A DNA stretch of 6,688 bases from an uncultured Eubacteriales bacterium (lineage in GTDB: Bacteria > Bacillota_A > Clostridia > Oscillospirales > CAG-272). The stretch covers positions 1-6,688 of the forward strand of contig USTB01000046.1 in assembly GCA_900557635.1 (NCBI GenBank), read 5' to 3'. Positions 1 to 6,186 of the stretch are shown here, one piece after another; position 1 is the stretch's first letter; each line of letters opens with the position of its first letter. The notes below the pieces were generated by a model. That model was not told the DNA's origin and did not search any database. It worked only from the letters and a program-made list of their open reading frames with translations. The position numbers and the translations under genes are program-made.

Positions 1-1
1 G

Positions 2-2341
2 GCGGCGGATATCCTTTGCACCGTCCTGCGCGCCGAGGGACGCATTCAGCTTCCCGTAGGCGATCTGGTGGCGGGCGATCTCGTCGTTTTAGAGGCAGGC
101 GACCGCATCCCCGCCGACGGAATCCTGGCGGAGGGCGCGCTGACCGTCGATCAGTCGGCACTTAACGGGGAAAGCCGCGATGTCCCGAAAACGCCCGATA
201 CGGCGACGCATGAGGCGGGAAGCCGCGTATGCGCCGACCCGCTGACCCACGCCTCATGTCTGTCACGCGGGAGCATCGTTTCAGGCGGGAGCGGCACCAT
301 GCTCGTCCTGCGGGTGGGCGACAACACCCTGTACGGCTCCATGATGGCGGATCTGCAAACCGAATCGCGGGAAAGTCCGTTGAAGGAACGGCTGACCGGA
401 TTGGCGCGCACCCTCAGCCGCATCGGCTACGGCGCGGCGGCACTGGTCACGCTGAGCGACCTGTTTCGCCTGTTCGCCTCGGGCGGGGGACTGTCCATGC
501 CCTTCCCACAGCTCCTGTCCCACCTCCTGCACGCCCTCACGCTGGGCATCACCACCGTGGTGGTGGCTGTGCCTGAGGGACTTCCCATGATGATCACCGT
601 GGTGCTCTCCTCCAACTTGTTCCGCATGGCAAAGGACAATGTCTTGGTGCGCCGTCCTGTGGGCATCGAGACTGCCGGATGCGTGAACATCCTGTTTACC
701 GATAAGACCGGAACTCTGACGCGCGGACGCCCGCAAATGGTTTCCTTCTGCGATGCGGCACTGCATTCCTATCCTTCATGTGCGCGCATCCCCGAGCCGC
801 TCCGACGCTATCTCATACTGTGCGCCGTGCGCAATACCGGCAGTACATGGCAGGGGAGCGAGGTTTCGGGCGGCAACGCCACGGAACGCGCGCTTCTTTC
901 CTTCTGCCTGCCCTCGCCGCCCAAGGATCTGCTTGCCTGTCCCGTGATCCGACGCATCCCGTTTGACAGTGCGAACCGCTTTTCTGCCGCCGCTGTCGCC
1001 TTTCCCGGCGCTTCGGCACTGTGGCTGATCAAGGGTGCGCCCGAGCTGATCCTCGGCGGCAGTACGTCCTGCCTGACCGCGGATGGTACGGTGGCGCCCC
1101 TGCCCGACCCCGAGCCTCTGCGCGCGCGGATCAAGGCACTGGGCGAGCAGGCATACCGCGTCATTGCCATCGCGGTGTCCGACCGTGCGCCCGCCCCCGG
1201 CATCCCTCTGCGCAATCTGACCTTTGTGGGGCTTGCCGTCATTCGGGACAGTCTGCGTCAAAGCGCCGCACGCTCGGTCTCCCATTTGCAGGGGGCAGGC
1301 GTGCAGGTGGTCATGATCACGGGCGATTCTCCCGACACCGCCACCGCCATCGCGCGGGAATGCGGCATCTTAAAGCCCGCAGACCGAAACGCCGTGTACA
1401 CCGGCGCACAGCTTTCCGCCATGTCCGACGACGAGCTGACTGCGGCACTGCCGAAGCTCCGCGTGGTGTCCCGCGCCCTGCCGTCCGATAAGAGCCGACT
1501 GGTGCGCGCGGCGCAGAAATGCGATCTGGTGGCGGCAATGACCGGAGACGGCGTGAACGATGCACCCGCTCTGCGCGCCGCCGACGTCGGCTTTGCCATG
1601 GGAAGCGGAACAGAGGCGGCAAAGGAGGCGGGGGACATCTGCATCCGCGACGATAATATCGCTTCCATCGTCCGCGCCGTCCTGTACGGACGCACGGTGT
1701 TCCGCTCCATCCGTAAATTTCTGGTCTTTCAGCTCACCATGAACCTGTGCGCCGTCGGCGTGTCGGTCGCAGGCTCGTTTTTGGGGATCGATACCCCCAT
1801 CACGGTCATTCAGATGCTGTGGATCAATCTGATCATGGATACCCTTGCCGGACTGGCGTTTGCGGGCGAAGCGCCGCGCGAGGAATATCTGCACGACCCG
1901 CCGCTCCGACGCACCGAGCCGGTTCTGTGCGCCCCCATGACGCTCTCCATTTTGTGGACGGGACTGTACACCGTCGGACTGTGCGTGTGGTTTTTGACCT
2001 CGCCGCGCGTACACGCTTCCTTCCGCGCGCTCCCCGGGGAGCTTTGCTTCCTCACCGGCTTTTTCACTCTGTTCGTCCTTGCGGGACTGCTCAACGCCTT
2101 CAACGCACGCGCGGGCAGACGGAATCTGCTGTCCGGACTGTTTGCCAACCGTAGCTTCCTGCCCGTTCTGCTCCTTGCGGCGGCAGTGCAGATGGGACTG
2201 GTGTGCTTCGGCTTCTCGGTTTTCCGCTGTGTGCCCCTCACCGTGACCGAATGGCGCGCCGTCCTATTGCCCGCACTCACCGTAATCCCCGTGGGCATCC
2301 TCCGCCGCCTCTTCGGACGCCGCCGCGGCGGTGCATTTTAA
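2..2341 (+). CDS. Calcium-translocating P-type ATPase, PMCA (IIB) type; 5' end cut by window edge
   Basis: An integral-membrane pump predicted to export Ca2+ using ATP. The frame is open from base 2 to the TAA at 2339-2341 (779 residues, numbered here from base 2). About 100 N-terminal residues, with M1 and M2, lie off the left edge; the GTG at 68 is an internal codon. Visible in order: A-domain loop LNGES (residues 54-58), M4 motif PEGLP (191-195), phosphorylation motif DKTGTLT with acceptor Asp234, nucleotide-binding KGAPE (344), TGD (440) and hinge TGDGVNDAP (514). M5 carries QLTMN with Asn581; M6 carries NLIMD with Asn609 and Asp613. M7-M10 follow, ending in an Arg-rich tail. Family knowledge: Glu in PEGLP plus M6 Asn/Asp form the single Ca2+ site of PMCA-type pumps, and Ala replaces the M5 Glu of SERCA, as here. 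Odd: Asn replaces Thr in the TGES loop. No calmodulin-type tail is seen. The family call is secure; the ion is inferred from M4-M6. Confidence 0.93.
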   Translation, partial: AADILCTVLRAEGRIQLPVGDLVAGDLVVLEAGDRIPADGILAEGALTVDQSALNGESRDVPKTPDTATHEAGSRVCADPLTHASCLSRGSIVSGGSGTMLVLRVGDNTLYGSMMADLQTESRESPLKERLTGLARTLSRIGYGAAALVTLSDLFRLFASGGGLSMPFPQLLSHLLHALTLGITTVVVAVPEGLPMMITVVLSSNLFRMAKDNVLVRRPVGIETAGCVNILFTDKTGTLTRGRPQMVSFCDAALHSYPSCARIPEPLRRYLILCAVRNTGSTWQGSEVSGGNATERALLSFCLPSPPKDLLACPVIRRIPFDSANRFSAAAVAFPGASALWLIKGAPELILGGSTSCLTADGTVAPLPDPEPLRARIKALGEQAYRVIAIAVSDRAPAPGIPLRNLTFVGLAVIRDSLRQSAARSVSHLQGAGVQVVMITGDSPDTATAIARECGILKPADRNAVYTGAQLSAMSDDELTAALPKLRVVSRALPSDKSRLVRAAQKCDLVAAMTGDGVNDAPALRAADVGFAMGSGTEAAKEAGDICIRDDNIASIVRAVLYGRTVFRSIRKFLVFQLTMNLCAVGVSVAGSFLGIDTPITVIQMLWINLIMDTLAGLAFAGEAPREEYLHDPPLRRTEPVLCAPMTLSILWTGLYTVGLCVWFLTSPRVHASFRALPGELCFLTGFFTLFVLAGLLNAFNARAGRRNLLSGLFANRSFLPVLLLAAAVQMGLVCFGFSVFRCVPLTVTEWRAVLLPALTVIPVGILRRLFGRRRGGAF

Positions 2342-2372
2342 GGCATTACCAATATCCGAAAGCGCCCGACGC

Positions 2373-2439
2373 AAAAACAACACCGCATGCGACCTCGATG
2401 GGAGGGGCATGCGGTGTTGTTATATAATTTGTCTTTTTT
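2373..2439. terminator. Bidirectional intrinsic terminator between convergent ATPase and radC genes
   Basis: A perfect 15-bp stem pairs 2376-2390 (AACAACACCGCATGC) with 2407-2421. Inside it, CCTC (2393-2396) can pair with GAGG (2402-2405) around a 5-base loop. On the + strand the stem is followed by an AT-rich run and six T (2434-2439). On the minus strand it runs straight into T residues (complement of 2373-2377). It sits 34 bases after the ATPase stop and 27 bases after the radC stop, so it can end both transcripts. Confidence 0.9.
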
Positions 2440-2448
2440 CTGCCGAAA

Positions 2449-3141
2449 TCAGGTTTGCGTGTCCTGCCTCCATGCGCGCAGAGAGCAAGCCTTGCCGTCG
2501 CCCACGATGTAATGATCCGCCAAGGGCATTTCCAGCTCGCAGAACAGGTGCGACATGGAACGTGTCACCCGCATGTCCTCGTCGGACGGTGCGGCGATAC
2601 CGTTGGGGTGGTTATGCGCCAGAATAAAGAAGGACGCGCCCACCGAAAGACCCTTTTCCACGATCTGCCGTTTGCGCATGACGCAGGACGACACCGATCC
2701 GGTGAACAGCTTTTCGGCGCAGATCAATTGCTCCTTTGCGTTGAAATACAGAACGAACACGGTCTCCTCGCGCAATCCGGTATAGATCTCCACAAGATAT
2801 TCCTCGATGCGGGCGGTATCTCCCAGCGTGATGCGTTCCTCTGCGGTTTCATTGAGCATCACGACGCGCAACTCTCCCAAAAGACGGAGAAAAAGCGCGG
2901 TATTTTCGCCCACACCGTCCACCGAGCACAATTCCTCGCGGGATGCGGTCAGCACGTTCGTGATGGAGCCGAACCGTTGCAGAAGTCTGTGTGCAAGCTC
3001 GTTGGTATCGACACGCGGAATGCAGAAAAAGAGCAAAAGCTCAAGCACGTTATGCTTCTCAAAATGGTCAAGACCCTCTTTCAAAAAGCGGTTTCTCAGT
3101 CTTTGTCGGTGATTTGCATGCAGTTGTCCGTCTCCGCTCAT
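2449..3141 (-). CDS. radC: RadC family JAB/MPN-domain protein
   Basis: A 230-residue protein of the RadC (UPF0758) family. Despite the old 'DNA repair' name, its biochemical role is not settled. The N-terminal part has a helix-hairpin-helix-like segment (SVDGVGENTA, residues 73-82). The C-terminal half is a JAB/MPN metalloprotease-fold domain with the JAMM signature H-x-H-x7-S-x2-D: His176, His178, Ser186, Asp189. Glu143 in AEKLFTG is the probable distal metal-site residue. The length matches the family. I chose the ATG at 3141 because AAGGAG lies 7 bases upstream of it; a longer frame opening at 3234 has no such site and its extra 31 residues do not look like RadC. It lies downstream of galE on the same strand, separated by 142 bases that hold a hairpin and a possible promoter. 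The family call is firm; cellular function is not shown by the sequence. Confidence 0.93.
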   Translation of the reverse strand: MSGDGQLHANHRQRLRNRFLKEGLDHFEKHNVLELLLFFCIPRVDTNELAHRLLQRFGSITNVLTASREELCSVDGVGENTALFLRLLGELRVVMLNETAEERITLGDTARIEEYLVEIYTGLREETVFVLYFNAKEQLICAEKLFTGSVSSCVMRKRQIVEKGLSVGASFFILAHNHPNGIAAPSDEDMRVTRSMSHLFCELEMPLADHYIVGDGKACSLRAWRQDTQT

Positions 3142-3148
3142 GAAGCCT

Positions 3149-3154
3149 CTCCTT
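3149..3154 (-). promoter_or_regulatory. Ribosome binding site that fixes the radC start
   Basis: On the minus strand this reads AAGGAG, 7 bases before the ATG at 3141. It decides in favour of the 230-residue RadC over the 261-residue reading of the same frame. Confidence 0.8.
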
Positions 3155-3205
3155 TCCGAAACGCAGTTCGCGCTGCCGCCGTTCCCTTCCGTCTCTGCAA
3201 AATAC

Positions 3206-3234
3206 AATTCAAGAGAAAACATCATAACAGTCAA
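3206..3234 (-). promoter_or_regulatory. Possible radC promoter
   Basis: On the minus strand TTGACT (3234-3229) is followed after 17 bases by TGAATT (3211-3206), which is a poor -10. An alternative in the same stretch is an extended -10, TGTTATGAT (3229-3221), with no good -35. The TTGACT touches the foot of the galE-radC hairpin. One of these may let radC be expressed separately from galE, but neither is strong. Confidence 0.3.
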
Positions 3235-3280
3235 GGGAGGGACGTCTGCGGAACAGGCGCCCTCCCCGTCATTATTTTTT
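3235..3280. terminator. GC-rich hairpin in the galE-radC gap, probable terminator or attenuator
   Basis: GGGAGGG (3235-3241) pairs with CCCTCCC (3260-3266). After a one-base bulge (A3242) the stem continues with CGTCTG (3243-3248) against CAGGCG (3254-3259), around loop CGGAA. It begins 18 bases after the galE stop on the minus strand. In that direction only two T follow directly, so termination of galE mRNA may be partial. On the + strand the hairpin is followed by ATTATTTTTT (3271-3280), a much better U-tract, so it would stop antisense transcription best. Confidence 0.6.
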
Positions 3281-3283
3281 CAA

Positions 3284-4297
3284 TTACTCCTGATACCCGT
3301 TTGGGTTTTTGCTCTGCCAACGCCAGGAGTCGGCGCACATCTGTTCCACGGTACGGGTCGCGACCCAATCCAGCTCGTTTTTGGCGCGGGTGGGATCGGA
3401 ATACAGCATATCGGGGTCGCCTGCACGGCGGGGTCCGATCACATACGGCACATGAGCGCCGGTTGCCCGTTCAAAGGCATTGATCAGCTCCAGAACCGAG
3501 ACACCGCGTCCCGTCCCGAGGTTGAACGGCTCGCATCCTGCATGGGCAAAGGTCCACTCCACCGCCTTGACATGACCCAGAGCCAGATCAACGACGTGGA
3601 TATAGTCGCGGACGCCGGTGCCGTCCGGCGTATTGTAATCGTTTCCGTAAACCGTAAGGCGCGGCAGTTTGCCCACGGCGACCTGAGAGATATACGGCAT
3701 GAGGTTATTGGGGATGCCCTGCGGGTCCTCGCCGATCAGTCCGCTTTCATGCGCACCGATGGGGTTGAAATAGCGAAGCAGAGCAATGTGCCAGGAAGGG
3801 TTGGCATGGGCGACGTCACGCAGAATCTCCTCGATGAAGAGCTTGGTTCTGCCGTAAGGGTTGATCGCGCCGAGACTGCGATCCTCCGCCACGGGCATTT
3901 CCTTTTGCATACCGTACACGGTGGCAGACGAGCTGAACACGAAGCGTCGGACGCCGAATTCCTCCATGACCTCCAGGAGGCGGATGGTGCTGATCAGGTT
4001 GTTGTCGTAATACCGGACGGGCTGACTGACCGATTCATTCACCGATTTCAGCCCTGCAAAGTGGATCACCGCGTCAATACGGTTCTCCGAAAAGACCTTT
4101 CTCAGCGCTTCCTCGTTGCGCACGTCGTCCTGATAGAGCCGAACCTTTTTCTGCGTGATGCTCTCCACACGGGAAATTGCCTCCGGATGGCTGTTATCGA
4201 AATTATCCATAACAACCACGTCGTATCCCGCCTCCATCAGCGCGATGCATGTGTGACTGCCGATATAGCCGGCGCCGCCTGTAACAAATACTGCCAT
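3284..4297 (-). CDS. galE: UDP-glucose 4-epimerase
   Basis: A cytoplasmic NAD+-dependent enzyme that interconverts UDP-glucose and UDP-galactose, serving the Leloir pathway and supply of galactose for surface polysaccharides. The 337 residues match the usual length of about 338. An extended short-chain dehydrogenase fold is visible: Rossmann motif TGGAGYIGSH (residues 6-15), a DDV segment (57-59), HFAGLK (79-84), catalytic SSSATVYG with Ser124, and the YxxxK pair Tyr148/Lys152. Substrate-domain marks follow: RYFNPIGAHESG, the conserved GTGVRDYIHVVDLA and NLGTG. The ATG at 4297 has AGGAGA 9 bases upstream (4312-4307). The gene lies 26 bases after the zinc-ribbon membrane protein gene, so the two are probably co-transcribed. 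Some GalE enzymes also act on UDP-GlcNAc; the sequence does not settle this here. Confidence 0.96.
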   Translation of the reverse strand: MAVFVTGGAGYIGSHTCIALMEAGYDVVVMDNFDNSHPEAISRVESITQKKVRLYQDDVRNEEALRKVFSENRIDAVIHFAGLKSVNESVSQPVRYYDNNLISTIRLLEVMEEFGVRRFVFSSSATVYGMQKEMPVAEDRSLGAINPYGRTKLFIEEILRDVAHANPSWHIALLRYFNPIGAHESGLIGEDPQGIPNNLMPYISQVAVGKLPRLTVYGNDYNTPDGTGVRDYIHVVDLALGHVKAVEWTFAHAGCEPFNLGTGRGVSVLELINAFERATGAHVPYVIGPRRAGDPDMLYSDPTRAKNELDWVATRTVEQMCADSWRWQSKNPNGYQE

Positions 4298-4323
4298 AAA
4301 TCTATCTCTCCTGTTCTAATGGA

Positions 4324-5526
4324 TTACGAATTAAGCTCCCTGCCGCAATTGGTGCATACGCGTGCGCCGGGATAATTTTTGGAGCCGCATTTCATACAGT
4401 AAACGGGCTTTCCTGTCTGCGGAAGGGAAAGCTCATACTGCGCATACGGGTTCTTTCCTCTGCTCTCCACGCGCTTGAGCTGTGCGGTGGTGGAGGAGGA
4501 TGCATAGCGGGAAGCTCCCGATGCCCCGACGCCCTGTGGGGGTACCTCATCGTCGAAGCCGGGAAGGTGAACGGCGGGCATTTCCTCACTCCCGTACAGC
4601 ACATCCATGTAATTGCTCTCCGCCGCCTTCTTTCTGCCGCGCCGATACAGGACGGCATATGCGTGCGAACGCTCGGACAGCCATGCGTACAGTCCCGCCG
4701 GAATGGGGGTCGCGTCCACTGCGGCGCGGAAGCTCCGCATCAAACCGATATAAAGGTAACTGTCGATAAATGCGAATTTAATCGCCCACGCCACGCCGAA
4801 GGCGCAGAGCACGGCAAGCATCATGCTCCAGTCGAACACCCCGAAAAGCGCGCAGATCGGAACGGAGAACAACGCCGTCCCCGCGGCGAGCACTGCAATG
4901 TTGGTGAACACGAAGGTGCGCGCGGGCTGTTGGAGTTTGCGGTAATTGCAATAGTATATGGCAACGCCGTCCGCCGCACTGGTGAACACGTCCTGATCGT
5001 AACGGTAGAAGGTGTAGGCGAGGACGCAATAGCGGATCTGCACATGAAGCCACATCACGCACAGCCTGTCGAAAACTTCGGCATATTGGGAAATCGGACG
5101 ACCGTCGCGCCGCTTCCTGCGGAAGGAAATGGACTTTAAGATCTCACGCAGAGAATTCTTCACCGATTTATCGTATTCGGCATATGCCGCGGGATTTTCA
5201 AAGCGGGCATTGACCACCCGCGCCGAGGTATCCACGGCATTGTCGGGCGCTCTGCCGGTGGCAAGCACATTCTGCACCACGGCGGCATATCCTGCGCTGA
5301 TCCGATAGGAAAAGAAGTGCCGAAGGATCGTAATGTCCAGAACGGCGGCGGGTATCCATGCCAAAAACAGAAGAAATTTAATGTCGAACCGATTTGCAAG
5401 TACGCCCACCAGCATGAAAGCGCCGAGCAGAATTCCCGCGCTTCCCACCAGTAAAAGCCCTGTCAGCAGGCGGGTCCACAGGGGTTTCCCGGTTTTTCTG
5501 TAGATGGTTCCCGTATTGATATGCAT
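4324..5526 (-). CDS. Multi-pass membrane protein with C-terminal zinc ribbon, function unknown
   Basis: I do not recognise a named family beyond 'zinc-ribbon domain-containing protein'. The 400 residues show two hydrophobic helices near residues 18-44 and 50-68. A long polar, charged middle (about 75-200) contains a basic patch, RRKRR, near 136-140. A second hydrophobic pair lies near 204-230 and 234-258. A polar tail (about 265-370) leads to a zinc ribbon at the extreme C-terminus: CxxC-x10-CxxC with Cys377, Cys380, Cys391 and Cys394. No enzyme motif is seen. With no signal peptide cleavage site and an even number of helices, both ends are probably cytoplasmic (inference). I chose the ATG at 5526: it has AAGGGAG 9 bases upstream and lies 34 bases after a perfect -10. 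The same frame stays open up to 5751, but that extension would run through the promoter and into acp. It is first in the unit with galE. Confidence 0.85.
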   Translation of the reverse strand: MHINTGTIYRKTGKPLWTRLLTGLLLVGSAGILLGAFMLVGVLANRFDIKFLLFLAWIPAAVLDITILRHFFSYRISAGYAAVVQNVLATGRAPDNAVDTSARVVNARFENPAAYAEYDKSVKNSLREILKSISFRRKRRDGRPISQYAEVFDRLCVMWLHVQIRYCVLAYTFYRYDQDVFTSAADGVAIYYCNYRKLQQPARTFVFTNIAVLAAGTALFSVPICALFGVFDWSMMLAVLCAFGVAWAIKFAFIDSYLYIGLMRSFRAAVDATPIPAGLYAWLSERSHAYAVLYRRGRKKAAESNYMDVLYGSEEMPAVHLPGFDDEVPPQGVGASGASRYASSSTTAQLKRVESRGKNPYAQYELSLPQTGKPVYCMKCGSKNYPGARVCTNCGRELNS

Positions 5527-5535
5527 GGTCTGCGG

Positions 5536-5542
5536 CTCCCTT
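5536..5542 (-). promoter_or_regulatory. Ribosome binding site that fixes the zinc-ribbon protein start
   Basis: On the minus strand this reads AAGGGAG, 9 bases before the ATG at 5526. Together with the promoter at 5560-5588 it rules out the 475-residue reading of the frame. Confidence 0.75.
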
Positions 5543-5559
5543 CGCTCATTTAACAATTT

Positions 5560-5588
5560 ATTATACCGAATTGCCAAAAGAATGTCAA
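5560..5588 (-). promoter_or_regulatory. Perfect sigma-A consensus promoter for the zinc-ribbon protein-galE unit
   Basis: On the minus strand TTGACA (5588-5583) and TATAAT (5565-5560) are separated by exactly 17 bases, matching the vegetative consensus at all twelve positions. The start of transcription is expected near 5553, giving a leader of about 27 bases. No operator-like dyad overlaps it, so strong constitutive expression is expected. Confidence 0.92.
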
Positions 5589-5645
5589 GCACTTTTTTAT
5601 AAACTGTCCAATTTGCGTATTTTTCAAAAAAAGGCGAAAAGGGGC

Positions 5646-5674
5646 TTGCAAAACGGGAAAAGATGTTGTAAAAT
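5646..5674 (+). promoter_or_regulatory. Sigma-A promoter for the acyl carrier protein gene
   Basis: TTGCAA (5646-5651), a 17-base spacer, then TAAAAT (5669-5674). Transcription should start near 5681, about 30 bases before the ATG. A-tracts upstream (5629-5640) could act as an UP element. It is back to back with the minus-strand promoter; the two -35 boxes are 57 bases apart. Confidence 0.82.
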
Positions 5675-5710
5675 AGTGCCCGTTGCGAAAGAAAGAAGGA
5701 GGAGTTCGTT

Positions 5711-5953
5711 ATGACCGCAGAACTACTAATGGACGTTGTTAAGCAGATCATTGCAGATCAATTGCATATCAGTGAATCGGATATTTCGGAGGATGCCGCC
5801 ATTATGGATGAATTGGGCGCCAGCTCCCTTGATGTTGTGGAAATGCTCATGTCTTTGGAGGAAGCGACCGGAGTGACCGTACCCGACGAGGACATCGAAC
5901 AGCTCAAAACGCCGGCAGACGCCGTTCATTATCTGGAAAGCACCGGACTGTAA
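5711..5953 (+). CDS. acpP: Acyl carrier protein
   Basis: An 80-residue acidic cytoplasmic protein of the acyl carrier family. It would carry acyl chains as thioesters on a 4'-phosphopantetheine arm attached to a serine. Helix I (about 3-17), the LGASSLDVVEMLMSLEE stretch (35-51) and the following VPDEDIEQLKTPADAV (57-72) match the ACP pattern closely, and the length is normal. The carrier serine is Ser39. Odd: the usual Asp-Ser-Leu is Ser-Ser-Leu here (Ser38-Ser39-Leu40), so the Asp before the carrier serine is missing. The ATG at 5711 has AGGAGG 8 bases upstream (5697-5702). No fatty-acid synthesis genes are adjacent and it has its own promoter and terminators, so it is probably transcribed alone. 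It may be the main ACP or a second, specialised one; the window cannot tell which. Confidence 0.9.
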   Translation: MTAELLMDVVKQIIADQLHISESDISEDAAIMDELGASSLDVVEMLMSLEEATGVTVPDEDIEQLKTPADAVHYLESTGL

Positions 5954-6016
5954 GCCGCAGTGCGCGCACAGTCCCCCAAATGCATAAGTGAATATCGGGA
6001 ACCGTTGGGTTCGGAT
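5945..6016 (+). other. Two hairpins in the acp stop and 3' untranslated region
   Basis: First hairpin: GGACTGT (5945-5951) pairs with ACAGTCC (5968-5974); it includes the end of acp and its stop codon and surrounds a 10-bp palindrome (5960-5969). Second hairpin: GAACC (5999-6003) pairs with GGTTC (6008-6012) around GTTG, with an outer ATC/GAT clamp (5994-5996 with 6014-6016). Neither is followed by a T run, so neither is a terminator alone. They sit directly before the terminators and may protect the mRNA 3' end. Confidence 0.5.
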
Positions 6017-6050
6017 GCCGCCTTTTTTGAAAGCGCGGCGTTTTTATTTT
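6017..6050 (+). terminator. Intrinsic terminator of acp
   Basis: GCCGC (6017-6021) pairs with GCGGC (6035-6039). With C6034 bulged the stem goes on with CTTT (6022-6025) against AAAG (6030-6033). It is followed by TTTTTATTTT (6041-6050). It lies 64 bases after the acp stop. Confidence 0.85.
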
Positions 6051-6051
6051 G

Positions 6052-6090
6052 TCCCGTCGGCGGGTAAATATGACATCGGACGGGATTTTT
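6052..6090 (+). terminator. Second, tandem terminator after acp
   Basis: TCCCGTC (6052-6058) pairs with GACGGGA (6079-6085), with a 20-base loop, followed at once by TTTTT (6086-6090). The large loop makes it weaker than the one before. It would act as a backup, insulating miaB from acp transcription. Confidence 0.6.
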
Positions 6091-6122
6091 GCCGCAGGAT
6101 CTCGGATTTTTTGCGTCCCGTT

Positions 6123-6162
6123 TTGCACGGCGCGTGCAATTTGCGCCGAGGATTTGCGCAAA
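6123..6162. repeat. Two adjacent short inverted repeats upstream of the miaB promoter
   Basis: TTGCACG (6123-6129) and CGTGCAA (6133-6139) flank 3 bases. Right after, TTTGCGC (6140-6146) and GCGCAAA (6156-6162) flank 9 bases. They lie about 25 bases upstream of the miaB -35 box. Neither is followed on the + strand by a T run. They could be regulator binding sites or simply small hairpins; no known operator is recognised. The rest of the 310-base gap between acp and miaB holds no gene that I can support. Confidence 0.45.
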
Positions 6163-6186
6163 AACGTAAAAAATTGTCAAAAGCCC

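Noticed and set aside
68..70. GTG as the start codon of the Ca2+ ATPase
   Set aside because: The frame is open to base 2 and upstream residues continue the A-domain of the family; the true start lies off the left edge.
2320..2331. 12-bp perfect palindrome CCGCCGCGGCGG near the ATPase 3' end
   Set aside because: It encodes the Arg/Gly-rich C-terminal tail in GC-rich codons. There is no spacer or T-tract, so codon usage explains it.
2423..2428. TATAAT on the + strand just after the ATPase terminator stem
   Set aside because: There is no -35 box at 16-18 bases upstream and no + strand gene follows; it is part of the AT-rich tail of the terminator.
3142..3234. 31-residue N-terminal extension of RadC
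   Set aside because: The ATG at 3141 has AAGGAG at ideal spacing and begins the conserved family sequence; the extension looks non-homologous.
2455..3483. Open frame of 342 codons on the + strand across radC and the end of galE
   Set aside because: It runs antisense through two well-supported genes, the hairpin between them and their ribosome sites, and has no recognisable domain.
3140..4375. Long open frame of 411 codons on the + strand covering galE
   Set aside because: It is antisense to a canonical GalE with all catalytic motifs. Long antisense frames are expected in GC-rich genes, and its translation shows no recognisable domain.
5527..5751. 75-residue N-terminal extension of the zinc-ribbon membrane protein
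   Set aside because: It would run through its own perfect promoter, the acp promoter and the start of acp. The ATG at 5526 has a good ribosome site.
5904..6180. Minus-strand open frames of 83 and 85 codons in the acp-miaB gap
   Set aside because: They overlap acp antisense and cross the terminators, lack recognisable domains, and are best explained by chance.
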